A DNA stretch of 64,000 nucleotides from Paralvinella palmiformis (GCA_025642065.1 JAODUP010001064.1:1-64000), one strand, 5' to 3'. Counted from the first letter of the stretch, positions 1 through 14,290 are shown. Made by a program: numbers and translations. The notes: generated from the letters alone by a model not told the origin.

Positions 1-360
1 GATCAGACATACACGCTGAGCAGAAACGAACTAAAGGCGCAGTAATCCAGTATTGAAATATTTGACATTTGTACTTATCCAAAAATTCAGTATTAAATAA
101 TTAGCTGTACATTTTGGAGGTATCATTCAATATATTTACGCTTATGTATTAACAATAAAAACATCCACATTAGTGATAAAAACAATAGCTTCGAAGGCCA
201 CAGCGAAAACGACTCGCTTCTAAAAAATCTCACAGGTAATGAAACAAGACTGAAAAATAGAGAGTTTGATAAGCAGGAAATGAATCAGCCAAACGTACAT
301 ACAGACAACCAGAAAGACGAACGTTGATTCACACAAACACGTACGCATACACAAACAAAG

Positions 361-530
<170 letters not shown>

Positions 531-929
531 TATCCAAAATATCATTTGGCACAACATCTGAGTACAGTTAATTAATAGCACATAAACAACAATAATAATC
601 GCAAACTTAATTAATTTATTAGGAAATAAACATTGGACTAATAAACCTACCAGGTGCTAGTTTATTTATTATCAAAGTAAACATAATTATGGAACTACGA
701 GATCGAACATTCATAAAACAGGATACATGAAACTAAAACTAACAAGAGATCGATATAATTCCTGCTACTGTTACTATCATAATGCAAACAGAAATATTAT
801 TCGAGTTCTATTCAATTTAGACTTCTTAAGGTAACAGATCTATGACACGTGAGCATTACTATAATTGTGAATTATATCATGAATATTATTTCAATTATTA
901 TCTATGATGTGTATGTTTATAAAATCAAG

Positions 930-930
<1 letters not shown>

Positions 931-1006
<76 letters not shown>
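931..1006. repeat. (TA)n microsatellite
   Basis: Uninterrupted TA tract of about 75 bp. Confidence 0.95.
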
Positions 1007-1008
<2 letters not shown>

Positions 1009-1009
1009 G

Positions 1010-3837
1010 TTTCTTTGAAGCCCAGTTTAGAATTTATAAAAATTCAAAAACATTCAGGCAAAATGTTGCATATGGTACCAACAACCAAATAAGTATTGCA
1101 GATTTTTGTTGTTTTCCCAGAGTTAACTAGTTTGGTTTATGTGGGCGATGTTTGGAATAACCTGCCAGATTTTATTGAAGAATGTTTGATTTTCTGAGGT
1201 CCACTGACATATAAATATGGGTTCACTTTGCTGCTGTTGAACTAATTGCTGTTCTGCTGAAGCACTAATATTTAGTTTAAGCTCATAGAATACCTCTTAC
1301 TCTTAGCCTAGTTAAGATGTGAACCATTGGATGCCATCAAATCTAGGTTCGATTCATCAACTTGGAATACATTTAAACGTTATTCTATTTTGTTTTCAAC
1401 AACATGTATGCGGAGAGAGACCAGGATTGGACTCCATAAACTCATTTCCATGATTGACCCCGTTGGCAGATACGGACTGTCAAGATCGAATAATTCAAAA
1501 GTCAATTCCAGTCATTTCACTCTGATGCGGACGGAGAATACGGGTAACAAATTGAAATTAGTATGTCACCGATGAACAGGCAATCAATGTGTAATAGATA
1601 ACTTGGGTTGTGGATCGTGCTAAGGTAATATATACTCAAATGGGAACATGTTTAACATCGGACAAGATCTGGAAAAGGTGGTGGATGAATGGGGTTATCG
1701 TTCAGGAAGTCACTATCTATGAAACATACCACAGTAAAGACAAAATTGTTTGACTGTATGGATGCTAGAGCTATATCGGGAGTGGTTATATTTAGGATTT
1801 AGGGTACATCCCATACGCAGTGAAAATGCCAGTAACAATGTTCTATTCTGTGAAGGCTTTTCTGACCTAATTAACAAACAGATAACGTGGCATGGTAACT
1901 AAATATTGACAGCACTATTGGTAACTTAATGATCAATCTGGAGGGTAATGATTTCGTTCATAAAGTCAATCCTAAGCTGTCAATAGTTTTACAACAACGT
2001 TCTTCTCTGTGTCAGTTGCGCATGTTGAGTAGATCATATCGTCAGCATCTGTTGCATTTCGTGGTCAGTATCCAGTTTCTACTTAACGATGTAACATCGG
2101 CATCATGCATATGGTAAATATTCAACTATTGTCTGGTGAATTTAATAAATTAATTAATTTGGTTTGGTCAAAGCCTTTGACAAAGTGCTCATTGATTGAT
2201 ACATTAGCATACATGAACGATACGCCTGTGTCAAAACTAGACTTTGTATAAAAGAATATCGAAAGTACCGTTACTAACCATCCAATGGCCTTAATTATAT
2301 AATAAACAGTCGTTTGCAGCATTTGACATCGCGAATTATTATATCTTAATTAGACCACTTACCAATGGAATTAGCATAAAAGGGCGTGGTTCTTAAGTAG
2401 GTGAACTATTATCTTAGCATCTTTGCATACGCTGTCATTATTATTGACAGAATGTCTAATCTTCGAGAGCTCTAGTTCGGAGTTCGGAGTCAATCGATGG
2501 CCGGTTTTGAGCTCATTATTATTTTATTCAGAATTAGCCAAATGAGACACAACAAGACGTGTCTAGTATGAGTAAATTTTCTTTTGGGTGTGGTTTGATG
2601 ATATCAGGCTTAAGACTTAAACTTAAGGCTTAAACTGAAGCGATTGTTTTCTTGTTTCCCCTCCTCTGAAACTGGCTGCAATTAGTATTGCAGTAGGTGT
2701 GGAAACTCAATACGCAACTAGACAAGTGAGGGATATTGATGCTATCTTAGAAGTTCAAATAAATTGAGTGTGGATAGTTTTAAAATGCTTTGTCTCTTGA
2801 TGCCATGGAAAGACTACTGTATGCTTTCGTTACTGCTCTCCATTGTTGTTGTAATTCTATCCTGGTAGGGAATTTGGACGGTTCTATTCGAACATTTCAA
2901 CTACTGCAACATTCAGCAGTGTAAATGTGTCAAAACAACAGCCCGTAATGAACATGTCACAGCTGTAACTCTGCGGTGGCTTTCAGTTAATTCCGAGACA
3001 GAGTTTAAAATCGATATCCTTACTTATCAAACTTACACAGACATGTGTCATCAAACAGTATTCAACGTATTTTATTTAGCGCACAGTGCCCTCAGAGAAT
3101 TATGAACAGTGTTCGATTCCTAAGTGCGTACCTTTCTCGTACAGTTGACCTCATAACCATTCGCTTTTGAAACACTATATCTGCTGTGAAAAATCCGCAA
3201 CCTTCTCTCCAAGAATATTGAGAACTTTATGAACTAGGATTGCTTCAAATCCAACCCTTCTAATCATTAACACCTCTTGAGCATTCAAAAACTAAATATG
3301 TTATTTTAACCAATTTTCTGGAGTTTTTCATAGACGGAGGTTGTATTTAGCAAGTCGTAGCCTCTTTTCGTAGCTGGCAGCCCACGAAAAAAACTTATTG
3401 GTTGACTTCACGATTTATACCAATGAACTCTAATCAGACATTGCTAAGAATATGTTATATCATTCCCTAATTCATTTTATTTGTCGATCTCTGGATCTCA
3501 AAGCCGTTGCTGAAAAAGTAGGGTATGTGCTTATCAGGGGGGGTGCACTAAACAGGTCGAATGCGGTATATCTGTAATATACAATACCAGCCAACAATGA
3601 CATTGAGGTCCGCACACTGTTCACATCGCCTATTAGCACTAAAACACTTGGTTGTAGAAACTGCCGGAATAACAGAAACGTTGGCATTTAATAAAACTAA
3701 TCTTCTTATTCCCGTTTTCACGTGGCAGATTGCTGAATTTAAACTTCATGCATGTTTTAAAGCGTCATCTGGTAATGTTATCTGTTCAAGGTCGAGAAAG
3801 TGATGCTATGTAAATTAGATATTATTATTATTATTAT

Positions 3838-3870
<33 letters not shown>

Positions 3871-4160
3871 CAGTGTTTTGATTTTGCTGTTCGTTTGTTT
3901 GATTTTATGAGTGTCTGCGTGTGTATATGCGTGTATGCATAACATGTTGTGTGTGAACATTTGCACGTGGGCATGCGTGCGTGTGTCCATGCTTGCAAGA
4001 ATGGCTATATTTTTGTCTGGTTTCCCCCTAAACGATAGAGAAAAACAAGTTTGGTTGGTCTACTTTTAAATATTATCTAAATAAACCAGCTCCTGTAGTA
4101 GACCATATAACATAGATTATGTGGGCCTTTGCTATACAAGGCGAGCTGTGATTTATGACT
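1010..4160. other. no gene seen
   Basis: Only short unrelated open frames, one (ATT)n(AGT)n tract and AT-rich unique sequence. Nothing supportable as coding. Confidence 0.6.
3821..3870. repeat. (ATT)n(AGT)n microsatellite
   Basis: Two joined trinucleotide tracts. Confidence 0.9.
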
Positions 4161-4164
4161 GTCG

Positions 4165-4230
4165 TAAAAGTCTACAGTGGTAGAGTCGGTTCACTTTATG
4201 ACAAAGGATTGGATTCGTTTCCCAGAAGGA
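4165..4230 (+). mobile_element. tRNA-like fragment, probably SINE-derived
   Basis: gtggtagagtcggttcactt followed by ggattggattcgtttccc has A-box/B-box order and spacing, but no foldable acceptor stem was recognised. Confidence 0.3.
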
Positions 4231-4607
4231 ACCTTTAGTTCCGCGTACCAATTTCACTACTAAGCGAATGCAACCCATTCCCTCTAGCTTTAACATGAAT
4301 TTGGTTTGGACCAGGAGTTCGAATTGCGTGTTGTTATCCAGTGGGAAACGTGGTATTCAACTTATGTAAGCATTTTTGAGTAAAAATAGAACATTCCGTT
4401 CGATTTACCAGTAAATTACTGGATGAATCGAATTACCCTGAAGAGATGAGTCAATCTGATACTTCATGCGTTTCATCTTCGTTGTCAGAGATGATCTTGT
4501 GTTATCTGGGCTACTTATTGAATGATTCTTTTTACTTAGAAGTCAGAGAGAAGTTAGCTAGAATCAAGACGGAGTGAAATACTTCAGCCTCCCACACCAA
4601 GACTAAT

Positions 4608-4662
4608 ACACACACACACACTTACAGAGAGAGAGAGAGACAGAGAGAGACAGAGAGGGGAG

Positions 4663-4711
<49 letters not shown>
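4608..4711. repeat. compound (AC)n(AG)n(AT)n(GT)n microsatellite
   Basis: Four successive dinucleotide tracts with few interruptions. Confidence 0.9.
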
Positions 4712-4882
4712 CCTGTTCCTGGCAAACCTTCTTCACTCCACAGATAAGATTACGTCGTTATAAACAATGATACGGTAAGTGTGATGATTGCAGAGTTTTG
4801 TTAGTCTTGTCTGCCAGGAATATTTTTCTACCTACAGGTAAGAGTTAATTGTTAGTGATTACAAAAGGATATATATATATAT

Positions 4883-5045
4883 CAGTTGTCTAACGGTAGC
4901 GTGTTGAATCAGATATTACTACCACCGATGTACGAATATAGGCCTGGGCATATCTGAAGGGTGTTTCATCTTTGACTTCATTATATTTAGAGGTCGCTAG
5001 GCCCATTTAGCCTAACGTGTGCATAAAAGTTGCCGTAAAACACCA

Positions 5046-5048
<3 letters not shown>
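4883..5048 (+). mobile_element. SINE family A copy
   Basis: tRNA-like head (gtctaacggtagcgtgttg, B box degenerate), then gggcatatctgaagggtgtt and tagaggtcgctaggcccatt, ending caccaatc. It abuts (AT)n in place of the usual (ATC)n tail. Confidence 0.7.

Positions 5049-5120
<72 letters not shown>
5049..5120. repeat. (AT)n microsatellite
   Basis: 72 bp of AT directly at the end of a family-A SINE. Confidence 0.95.
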
Positions 5121-5125
<5 letters not shown>

Positions 5126-5439
5126 TAGCTTAGTAACAGTTATGCAGCATAAGCTTTGTTTTATACTGGAGTATTTTCATTTGTTCAAATCCATAGTATT
5201 CTGTCGTCAAAGTCAATAAGATTAATCAAAACTAGTTCATGTATCACATCATATACAACCTTGACAGAGGTTGACGTTTTTCCAACCACGTTAATAATGT
5301 TGTTAGATTATTCGTTTAACATGACATCGGGAACTAGGAACATGATTCTCGAATAATATGGAACATGTATAATCTAACCGTGAGAGATTAAAGCGATTGT
5401 GACTGAGCCAAGGTTAAAACGTAAAGAGCACAGATGAGC

Positions 5440-6260
5440 AAGTGAATATGGAGCACGAGAAATAAAACCCTAAATGGGATGAGATTATTACTAAGTCTGT
5501 TTTAGCTTGTTGCTCGTGTAGAAACCTAACAGATGTACCCAAAAAACAAGGCGCCATTTACCGATCATCGCCGTGCTAAACACCGAAAAGGTCTGTACCC
5601 CATCAGCGGACGAATCAACGGATAATGAGCAGAGGGCGCTCTACCGTGAACGGAGGCGGGTAAAGGTACACGGACATTACCACCGTGAACTTAAGGAAAC
5701 AGCAAAACAACGTATCCCAAAAGAGTTCTATAGTTTAGAACTTTGTAGCTCCTATTTTTGAACGGACGTCATAGATTCGTTTTCTCCGCGGTACCTGGTG
5801 GTTTGCCTGATGGTAAGTATTTGACAAAGACAAGCACACATCGAGGCACGCGCGCACGCACATGTGCCGGCGCACGGACACACTCGCGCATGCATCTGGA
5901 AATCGGAAAGGCGGAGTGATATCTCATTCCGGACAGTTTGTTAGCGCAAGTAACAAGAACGCTTCGGAGGTGTGATTCGGTACTTTAACAATCAACGCCT
6001 TGGCCAACTCGACCTTAAACCGTTGATTGTATTCCCAGACTTTGGGGCCCTACCTGAACGTTGTCGGCACATCGTTATCTCTGGGCACATCCTCGTCGGG
6101 TTATTCGGTGCTCGAGTGGAACTACGTCAATCGTGCTCCATTCCCGTTTAGTTAATCTGTTAATAACGAGTGATCTATGGGAGATAATGTATTTCTCCAG
6201 GCGTATCTGTTTACGTCTTGTCGCTCTATGCTCCACGCATTAGCTGATAAACAAAGTATC
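5440..6260. other. moderately CpG-rich stretch, no gene recognised
   Basis: Contains a 62-codon open frame at 5573-5761 (charged, RERRRVKVHGHYHRELKE) without recognisable homology or splice context. Probably non-coding. Confidence 0.25.
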
Positions 6261-6530
6261 GAACAACATCCCATTGACTCCATTACAGCTCTCATGAGAG
6301 CCTAAGCTTCACGGTATGCCCTTCTGATTATGAACTACTCGTATTTTCCCAAACCAGTATACATCTCTTGAATTAATAGTATTGCATTTTACATGACCGA
6401 TTGATGTTTAATTAATATCAGCGACATTACTATCGCTTTTCATACTTGAAACATTTCCAAACACACACGCACATGCACGCACGCACGCGTACGCACACAC
6501 GCACACAGTCACACACAGATAACAACACCC

Positions 6531-6532
<2 letters not shown>

Positions 6533-6587
<55 letters not shown>
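6533..6587. repeat. (AT)n microsatellite
   Basis: AT tract preceded by CA-rich sequence (6460-6520). Confidence 0.95.
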
Positions 6588-6590
<3 letters not shown>

Positions 6591-6635
6591 CAATATTCAT
6601 TAATTGGCATGTCTGTCACAGATTATTCAACATTA

Positions 6636-6749
6636 ATGATGATGATGATGATTGATGTTTTACGGCCACTTTTGTGCACAAGGTAGGCTAAATGGGCCGA
6701 GCGACCTCCAAAGATAATGAAGCGAAGTGAAAGATGAAACCACCTTCAG
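6636..6749 (-). mobile_element. SINE family A copy, truncated
   Basis: (GAT)n, then gtaggctaaatgggccgagc and gacctccaaagataatgaag; the tRNA-like head is missing after ccttcag. Confidence 0.65.
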
Positions 6750-7505
6750 AATGGAGGCGCTCCATTAATAAATAACAGTCCCCATTTATCCCAGCCATAT
6801 GCATCAACATTGTATTTAATTTCAAATATTTTCAAATTACAAAACACAAAGAGAAGCTCTCATCTAAAATGTATATATAATGGAAATAATTGGCAAGGAT
6901 AATAGGTTCAGAAGAAGTCTTGAGTTTTAAGAAGGTTAATTAACCGATTAAAAATATTAAATGGGGAGAAACTGATATATATATGCTAGGGGATTCCGAT
7001 TGTAAGATATTTATATTTGAATTCGATATACATCTGGAAAGTTTTGACTTATTCGCTTGATAAGATAGACGGCTTTAGTTAAGCATCTAATGTAAATACG
7101 GCATTTTCGATGGTATGATTGAACTTAATTATCCAAGCATGAATTACAGGACATCATTTGATGTTGAGAAATCCACACAGCACAATTTTTAATGGTCCTC
7201 TTTCTTTCACCACCAATCAAAACATTTATTCCTAGTTCAAGATAAAAAAAAACTATTTTACTGTGAATACGAATCGACTCTCTGGTTTATTCAGATGCTG
7301 AAGGACAAAATATTGATAATTCACTTCTATCAAAACTAGGCCTCCCTATAATGGTATTTATCAGTGTGATTAACTAATCGTGAATATATTATTATCTATA
7401 ATTAACCAGCTTAACCGAACCCGTAAAACAAGGTAGCTTAATTGGGCCGCCATCTTTTTTACACCTGTTTTATCCATCACCGTGATACGCTATCATCTTA
7501 ATGCG

Positions 7506-7710
7506 ATAAGGTGGCGAATGATCGGCTAGAGAGAGCGATAGAAACTCGAATGAAGTGAGAGATACCATACATCGGCTTTGTCCAACCTAAAAATGAGGCA
7601 CTAAACATCGACGCAGCACGTAATTATCGGCAACCAGCAAGCTACGGGATATAGGACTATAAATCAATCCATATAAGTGATGTAATAATTCAGCACAAGG
7701 CTCAATATAT
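7506..7710. repeat. unknown dispersed repeat, copy 1
   Basis: gagagataccatacatcg (7557), ctttgtccaacctaa, ggcaaccagcaagctacggg and aataattcagcacaaggc match 14430-14610 in order. No terminal repeats or coding sense seen. Confidence 0.65.
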
Positions 7711-8868
7711 CGTGCAAATGATTATTATTATCATCTATTAATCGTTCTATGACGAAATGTGCCCATTGTTCCCGTGACGTCATACTGTTGACGGCAGAGG
7801 CTACACAGTGCATTATTTAACAAAATAGATTTGTTATTAATTAAAACTTATTGGAATGGCATATGATGGCTGTTATTTTGTGGTAGCTTATAAACACGAA
7901 TGTATTCATATGTCCAGTTGTGTGTGCGCGCGCACGCGCGTGAACAAACGAAAATAAACTCACACTCAGGCACGCACACGCACACAATCATCTTAATAAA
8001 CCTCGTTCGTGAAAGTACCAAAACCCATTTCCGGACATTCTTTCTCTCAGGGGATCGTTCGTAAAGATACGCACTTCCACTGGGGATCATCACAATACAA
8101 CGCCATCGAGTAACACTATAGCCTTCACATCAATTTAAATATATACCTCTTGTCAGGCTGAACGATTTCACTATAAAATATAAACATACTGTGATAGAGA
8201 GTGGAATCATTGGGTACGTTTACTGTTTACCAAATAGCCATTTATCATTAGCGTGAGTTCTTCAGTCTGGCAGTACCCATTAAGCTTTTTGAGATCAAAC
8301 TCTTAATAAATGTAAATTGCTGTCTGATAAATAGAATGTACTAAGAGCTAAGATTAACTTATTGGTGTATAAATATTTCTTTGTGTGTGGCTTAATTCTG
8401 ATACGTGAAAATAAAACTGTTGGGGTCAACAATTGGGTATGGTGTATACATTTTGTATGTGCATGTATGACACATTATATGCGATTTTTTATGATTTCTA
8501 GGCGATGTTGGATGATTAGGTGATATCCCCACATTTATACCCATCGCCTATTGGCCGATCAGTACATGGTTTCCAAATATTGACTAATAGAAGACTGTCA
8601 GGTATGTGCAATTTAAACACGAATAAAATACTTGTCCTGGATAAATTATCGCGAAATATATATATACCTACCTTGATTACAAATTAATATCACTCATCGA
8701 CCTGAAATATTCGGCGTTTGAGCTAACATTTTCCGAGTTCAGTGCCAAGGTAGCCGATTCTGGATAACCTGATGGGACAAATAAAGATTCTACCATAGCT
8801 CGTCACATACAGTCCTGCCAAATCTATCTTATTTTGAGATAGCTATGCCTTAATCGAGCGGCTTATCA

Positions 8869-8869
<1 letters not shown>

Positions 8870-8910
<41 letters not shown>
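8870..8910. repeat. (AT)n microsatellite
   Basis: About 40 bp, followed at 8953 by a poly-C run. Confidence 0.9.
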
Positions 8911-8913
<3 letters not shown>

Positions 8914-9201
8914 TATGAGTCGATAATGTTGTCCTTGTACGAGCACGTAATTCCCCCCCCCCCACCCCACTCACACACTATTGGCATTGGGTGTGTACTC
9001 GTAAAGAACGGCTCCTTATGAATTTGGATCGCTCTTCGTCCAGGCGTCCTAGGGTTACTTGTGTCGCGATTAAATTAAATGTAACAGAAAACGCTAAAGA
9101 GCAGACAGGAAGTATTTTTCAACAAAACAAATCAGAATTTAAAATATTTTTTCTCGGATGTCGTTAAACAGTAATCCTTAGATCAAACCCCAATAACACA
9201 T

Positions 9202-9243
9202 CACACACAGAGACACACACGCACGCACGCACGCACGCGCGCG

Positions 9244-9319
<76 letters not shown>

Positions 9320-9332
9320 TTATTTATATACA
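9202..9332. repeat. compound (AC)n(GCAC)n(AC)n(AT)n microsatellite
   Basis: Mixed CA, GCAC and AT tracts over 130 bp. Confidence 0.9.
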
Positions 9333-9808
9333 CGAGTGCGTGCGCACGAGCCCACACACACACATATCAGCGGCGCATGTAAATATCATGTGAATTATCC
9401 AAAGGATAAGCTTAGGAGATTCGGATCTTCTCGGAAATATGTCTATTCCAACTGGATCCCGCTAATCAATACAATTGGTTATCGGGGTTTGATAGAAAAA
9501 TAAATGATGGAAATGTAGCGGGAGGATGGGATATTCTATCAACCTAATATGTCGGCTCTGAACATCCCCAAATACCCAGAGCGCGTTTTATATAATGAGT
9601 GGCGTTGGCAAACATCTCAAGGACGAGAGCGCCGAATTGTGAGAGCCATATGTCAATCCAGGTGGAGGAGCTGCAGGAATCCTCGATGGAGAATGATCGA
9701 AGGGGGGCAGCTACCTGTTGATGATAGTGAAAATTTATCATCATTTATTTTCTATTAGTAAAGCCAAATGAAAAGATCGATCTCGCTAGAGGAATCAAGT
9801 TTTATCAA

Positions 9809-9809
<1 letters not shown>

Positions 9810-9862
<53 letters not shown>
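9810..9862. repeat. (AT)n microsatellite
   Basis: Uninterrupted AT tract. Confidence 0.9.
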
Positions 9863-9867
<5 letters not shown>

Positions 9868-10300
9868 GCAAACTGAAACACTGAGATTATATTTCAGTTT
9901 GACGCCCATTTCTTATGTTCGAATTGCTCTTACAAAAGAAGTGTGTGCGTGCGCACTATCCAGTGTGCGTTTGTGTGCATCTGTGCATTTGTGTATTTTT
10001 GTGCGTGTGCGTGTGTGAGCTTCCAAACGGCTGTATATAGGTGCTAGTGTGGGTCTGTCTAATTGAGGATTTTTGTTTCGATCTATTTACACATCAGTGC
10101 GATTGATCACAATATTTTCATCTCTAGCCGTAACAAAATTAAATCATCACGTTATTGATAATGATACCGTGAGGCCAGCTCTACAAACCAGTTGTTGTAT
10201 TACATTGACGCCAGTGTACAGAATTTCATTTGGTCAAGTCTTATTATATAGAAATAAGCTTATTAAGCTGGCTTACATACTGCAGATACGTTTATGAAGA

Positions 10301-10348
10301 TGTGTGTGTGTGTGTGTGTGTGTGAGTGTGTGTGTGTGTGTGTGTGTT
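10301..10348. repeat. (GT)n microsatellite
   Basis: GT tract with one GAG interruption. Confidence 0.9.
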
Positions 10349-10894
10349 CCTGTACGCATGCGCATACACATTCTTGTAGATGTTTGTTTTTGAAGGTATG
10401 CCTTCCCTGTACAACCCTATCAATTAGCAGGCATTCTGTCATTACGAGAATGGCGATACACCGCGTGGTTTACTGTTAAGGCCTATCGATGGTAAAGTTC
10501 CCTTACACTAAGACAATAAATCTCTGAAGGGCCGTAAAATCATTAAACTGCTTTTAAGTTGTTACCACAGATAAAACGCCGGCTGTGTTTGATTATAGCG
10601 AGCTCTGCGTTCGGTATGAGTGGAGAACTCAGCCCACAGAAATCAATATTGTGTCAGCAGCGAGCCTTCGGGCTAACATTTCTGAACAAACCGTCGACTA
10701 AGCTATATCGGAACCACTTCCCTTAGCACTTGTCAGCCGGCCCCGAGATTACGTTGACTAGTAGGCCTGCCAGTTAACAATGAAGGGAAGACCGTTAGCT
10801 AAGATTTAATAGTAGAGATTCGATTCCTGCTCTAAAATGGCAGGCCTTCAACAGAACATTAACGGCTACCCTTCAATTAATTATTGTGTAGGTC

Positions 10895-11025
10895 ATCCCC
10901 AAATTTATTTAGTTTACAGCCACTTTTGTTCAAAACGTGGACTAAAGAGCGCCCTCAGAAATGGTGAGGTGAAACACCCTTCAGACATAGTGGGCCGGGG
11001 TTCGAACCCCGATCCTAAAGATATA
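10895..11025. mobile_element. diverged tRNA-like SINE fragment
   Basis: ttacagccacttttgttc, gtgaaacacccttcagacat and the B-box-like ggggttcgaacccc occur in the order of family A. Strongly diverged. Confidence 0.4.
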
Positions 11026-11770
11026 TGGCCAATCGCGCCATCAGTGAAGATGTGGATACGCGCAAGATGTATCCCTAGCAAATTCCTAACATTATGTCCT
11101 CATCAGCCGAAGCTTAACGTTAATCTCTTAGTTATTGTTCAAGAGCGGTCTGCACTTGGCATAGCTTTGGATAATGTTTAACATGAAGCTTTTATCTTAC
11201 ATCTAAGACGGTGTCTCTCTTTTATTTTTAACAACACCCTTTTATCTATGGCATGACTGAGAGTAGCCTCCTCCTAAAGTTTAATAAATCGTTTCGGTTT
11301 TTATGTTTGTTTTCGTATTTGGCTTTTGTTTCGTTCCCGAAAGAAGACCCGCCATTAACATTAATTATCGTTCGTTAAATCGGTGTTTCGAATAGCATCG
11401 CCACCCATCTCACAGGAGTCTCGATGGTTGGCTAATGGACAGCCTGTATTCTTCATTAGTAAAACCGATATACAAAGGTAGTAGAAACGTATCGATTCGA
11501 TATCAGATGGCTCGATTAAGGCGCTCGATACGAGATAGAAAACACAATAGCTAATAGAATGAGACTAACATATATCGGTTGTGTATGGGGCATGTCCATC
11601 TTCCTGGAAGGTGAACATCTGATTCGTATACGTCTTTATCGTGGTAAGTATCTGGTATCTAGGTCATGTCTAATATTTTCTTAATAGATGTAACTGTCGG
11701 CATATGAATGAAAGATTGCCAAGAACAAATCGACAGGACATTTGTCGAGACGGGTTGTGGTTTAGATTTT

Positions 11771-11775
<5 letters not shown>

Positions 11776-11841
<66 letters not shown>

Positions 11842-11882
11842 AGTATTTATGAAATATTGTAAGCCAGGAAGTCGTTTATTCT

Positions 11883-11916
<34 letters not shown>
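11776..11916. repeat. (AT)n and (CT)n microsatellites
   Basis: AT tract 11776-11838 and CT tract 11885-11916. Confidence 0.9.
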
Positions 11917-11917
<1 letters not shown>

Positions 11918-11989
11918 TTCCGAAGAAAATATTATTTTCATTACCTCTTCCAGGTAAATTGCCTAACCTTTATAAATGGATTCGCACCG

Positions 11990-12822
11990 CACACAGAGTC
12001 AACAATGCGGAAGTTAAACTCTTCCGGATTCCTAACCCGGCCCAGAGCAGCCTCTCGAACCCAACGCGATAATCTTACCTTTTTCTCGCCATCTGGATCG
12101 TGCGTATCCGCCTCATCTCGAATCCAGATCCCCGCATCCTGTTATCGACGTTAAGATGTTAGTTAGCTTACTGGTGTGGAGAGGGAGAAGCCCGACGCTA
12201 GTGCCCCGGTTCCGGTATCGTCAGAACCGAACCCTCAAAGAGGCAACTCGTTGTGAAATGACGAAAACTGTCAGGGTAGGTACGCGTATCCGGCGGCCGT
12301 GAAACGCCACGGTTGCTCCGATCTTGCGGTTCCCGACCAAGTCTACGTTGATCACTTGGAGTGTGTAGGTTACTTCCGGCCGGAAACTGCTCACCTCAGA
12401 CATACTCTCTCCGTACGGCTCTACCGCGCCGTACAACCGCCCCCGGAGCGGCTAAGTGACGCTTCCTTCTGACTATCTGGAACAGTACCGCCGGTGACCC
12501 AACGTTTTCGGCATAACAAGTCCGATTACGAAGACGCGCGATCAACTACGGGAACGCCACAGAGGTATCACGTTGTGCACTCGGACGATCCCGTGATTCA
12601 CGTGCCAGCCACCGTCCGTTCATCCGCCTCTCAAAACATTCTAACGCGATTGACAGTTGCGGGTGGATGTATTAGCCGTGTTTACGTTACTTGGACAGAG
12701 GAAGACGAGTTCAGTTTCTGTCGAGAAAGCTCGTTCCCGCGCCACATCGGGAACGAACGAATTGAACGGGCTAGAAGAACGGACACTGGTCGGACGCTTC
12801 TAGTCCGATACATGAAGGTTGA

Positions 12823-12855
<33 letters not shown>

Positions 12856-13330
12856 ATGTGTGTGTGTGTGCGGGTTGGTGAGTGCGTGTTTTGGCTGATG
12901 TCTGTTTGATGCATATGTATGTGTGCGTGCGGGGTGCGTGCGTGCGTGGGTGCGTGCGTGCGTGCTTTGGCCGACGTCTGTTCGACAGGAATGACAAACT
13001 GATAACGAAGAAAGCAACAAACATTTGCCTCACAAGGTCGGGGAACTCGGCATCTGAACAAATACACTTTGGCCAATTGGCGAACCGTTTCTACCGTCCC
13101 AACATCGGCATTACTCCCGTCAGAGACCGGCTTGATAAAATAATTATTCTCGTTTATGCGAAGATTAGATGAGAAGCGAATAACAGGCTGTACTGGTGAT
13201 TTCCGCTAAGTTTTTTTCCCTTTCTCTGGAAAACGTCCGGGTTATTTCTTTCGCCTGGCGCTGGCGAATTTTCCGAACCGTGAACCCCCAGTTTTACTTT
13301 TCATGAGGTCGTTAACGTGTTTAGGTTGGC
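11990..13330. other. CpG- and GC-rich patch of unknown function
   Basis: CG dinucleotides are clearly denser here than in the AT-rich surroundings. Open frames run on both strands (12494-12898 +; 12221-12460 -, including SSFRPEVTYTLQVINVDLVG). A short minus frame near 12080-12150 (AGIWIRDEADTHDPDGEKK) ends at a good donor (GTAAGA). I cannot name a family; possible exons of an unrecognised gene or a promoter island. Confidence 0.35.
12824..12965. repeat. (CT)n(CTAT)n(GT)n and (GTGC)n tracts
   Basis: Several short-motif tracts inside the CpG-rich patch; they account for the arginine/histidine/threonine-rich open frames here. Confidence 0.85.
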
Positions 13331-14129
13331 GTTTGCACCGCGTAACTAGAAAGGAAGTCATATTTGAAACGAAACAGATATTGTGCCGATTCTTCTATTG
13401 AACTATCTGATCCAGTATCTTGATGTAACCAGGTGACACTTTTATTAATTAACTTATATCAAAATCGATTTGTAGCGTTTCACATTGCTTCGGGCCAGGA
13501 CAGTATTTTGTGGGTTGGCATTTCACCAGAAAAGATGAGAACCATCTACCGAAAGACCTATGATTTGTACTGATTTGTCAGGTTCAGTTCACGCAGGTAT
13601 CGAGGAACGGCATGAGCCATTCAGGTGTGCTGTATTCAAATCGAGCATGTATTTGGTCAAAAAGGACAATTATAATTATGTTCGCTTCCAGATCCATTTT
13701 TAGTAGCCATTACTTTATTACTTTCATGTCGGTATTTCATTATTATGCGACAATGAGCTGTATATGGTAATTTTACTTTTGAACAATACTTCCCGAATAC
13801 AACAAAAATTTAAAAATAAAAACTTACGCATAATTCCTGGTTGGTTTTAATAATAGTGCTAATATAGTTATCTTTCGAGTGGATGTTAATTTCAATGACT
13901 AGAAATGTAAAGAAATACTGATCCCAGAAATCACAGACCTTGGAAATTAATGTTCTGGACGTTAACACAAATCTATAATCTATAATATCTCAAATTACAG
14001 ACACAGAATGGGAATATTCTGACCCTTTTGTCAGGATACAAGTGAAAGTGCACCTGTTTCTTCTTGTATCTGGGTATTTGTGTATTTGTGTGTGTATTGC
14101 TTGTGTGTGTATGTAGCCATTTACGTTAT

Positions 14130-14290
<161 letters not shown>

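Noticed and set aside
9549..9758. Overlapping 66-69 codon open frames on both strands
   Set aside because: No homology recognised, no upstream or downstream exon, and no codon pattern favouring either strand.
10980..11005. Possible tRNA gene around ggggttcgaacccc
   Set aside because: Only a B-box-like stem is present; no cloverleaf, and the flanks follow the diverged SINE A order.
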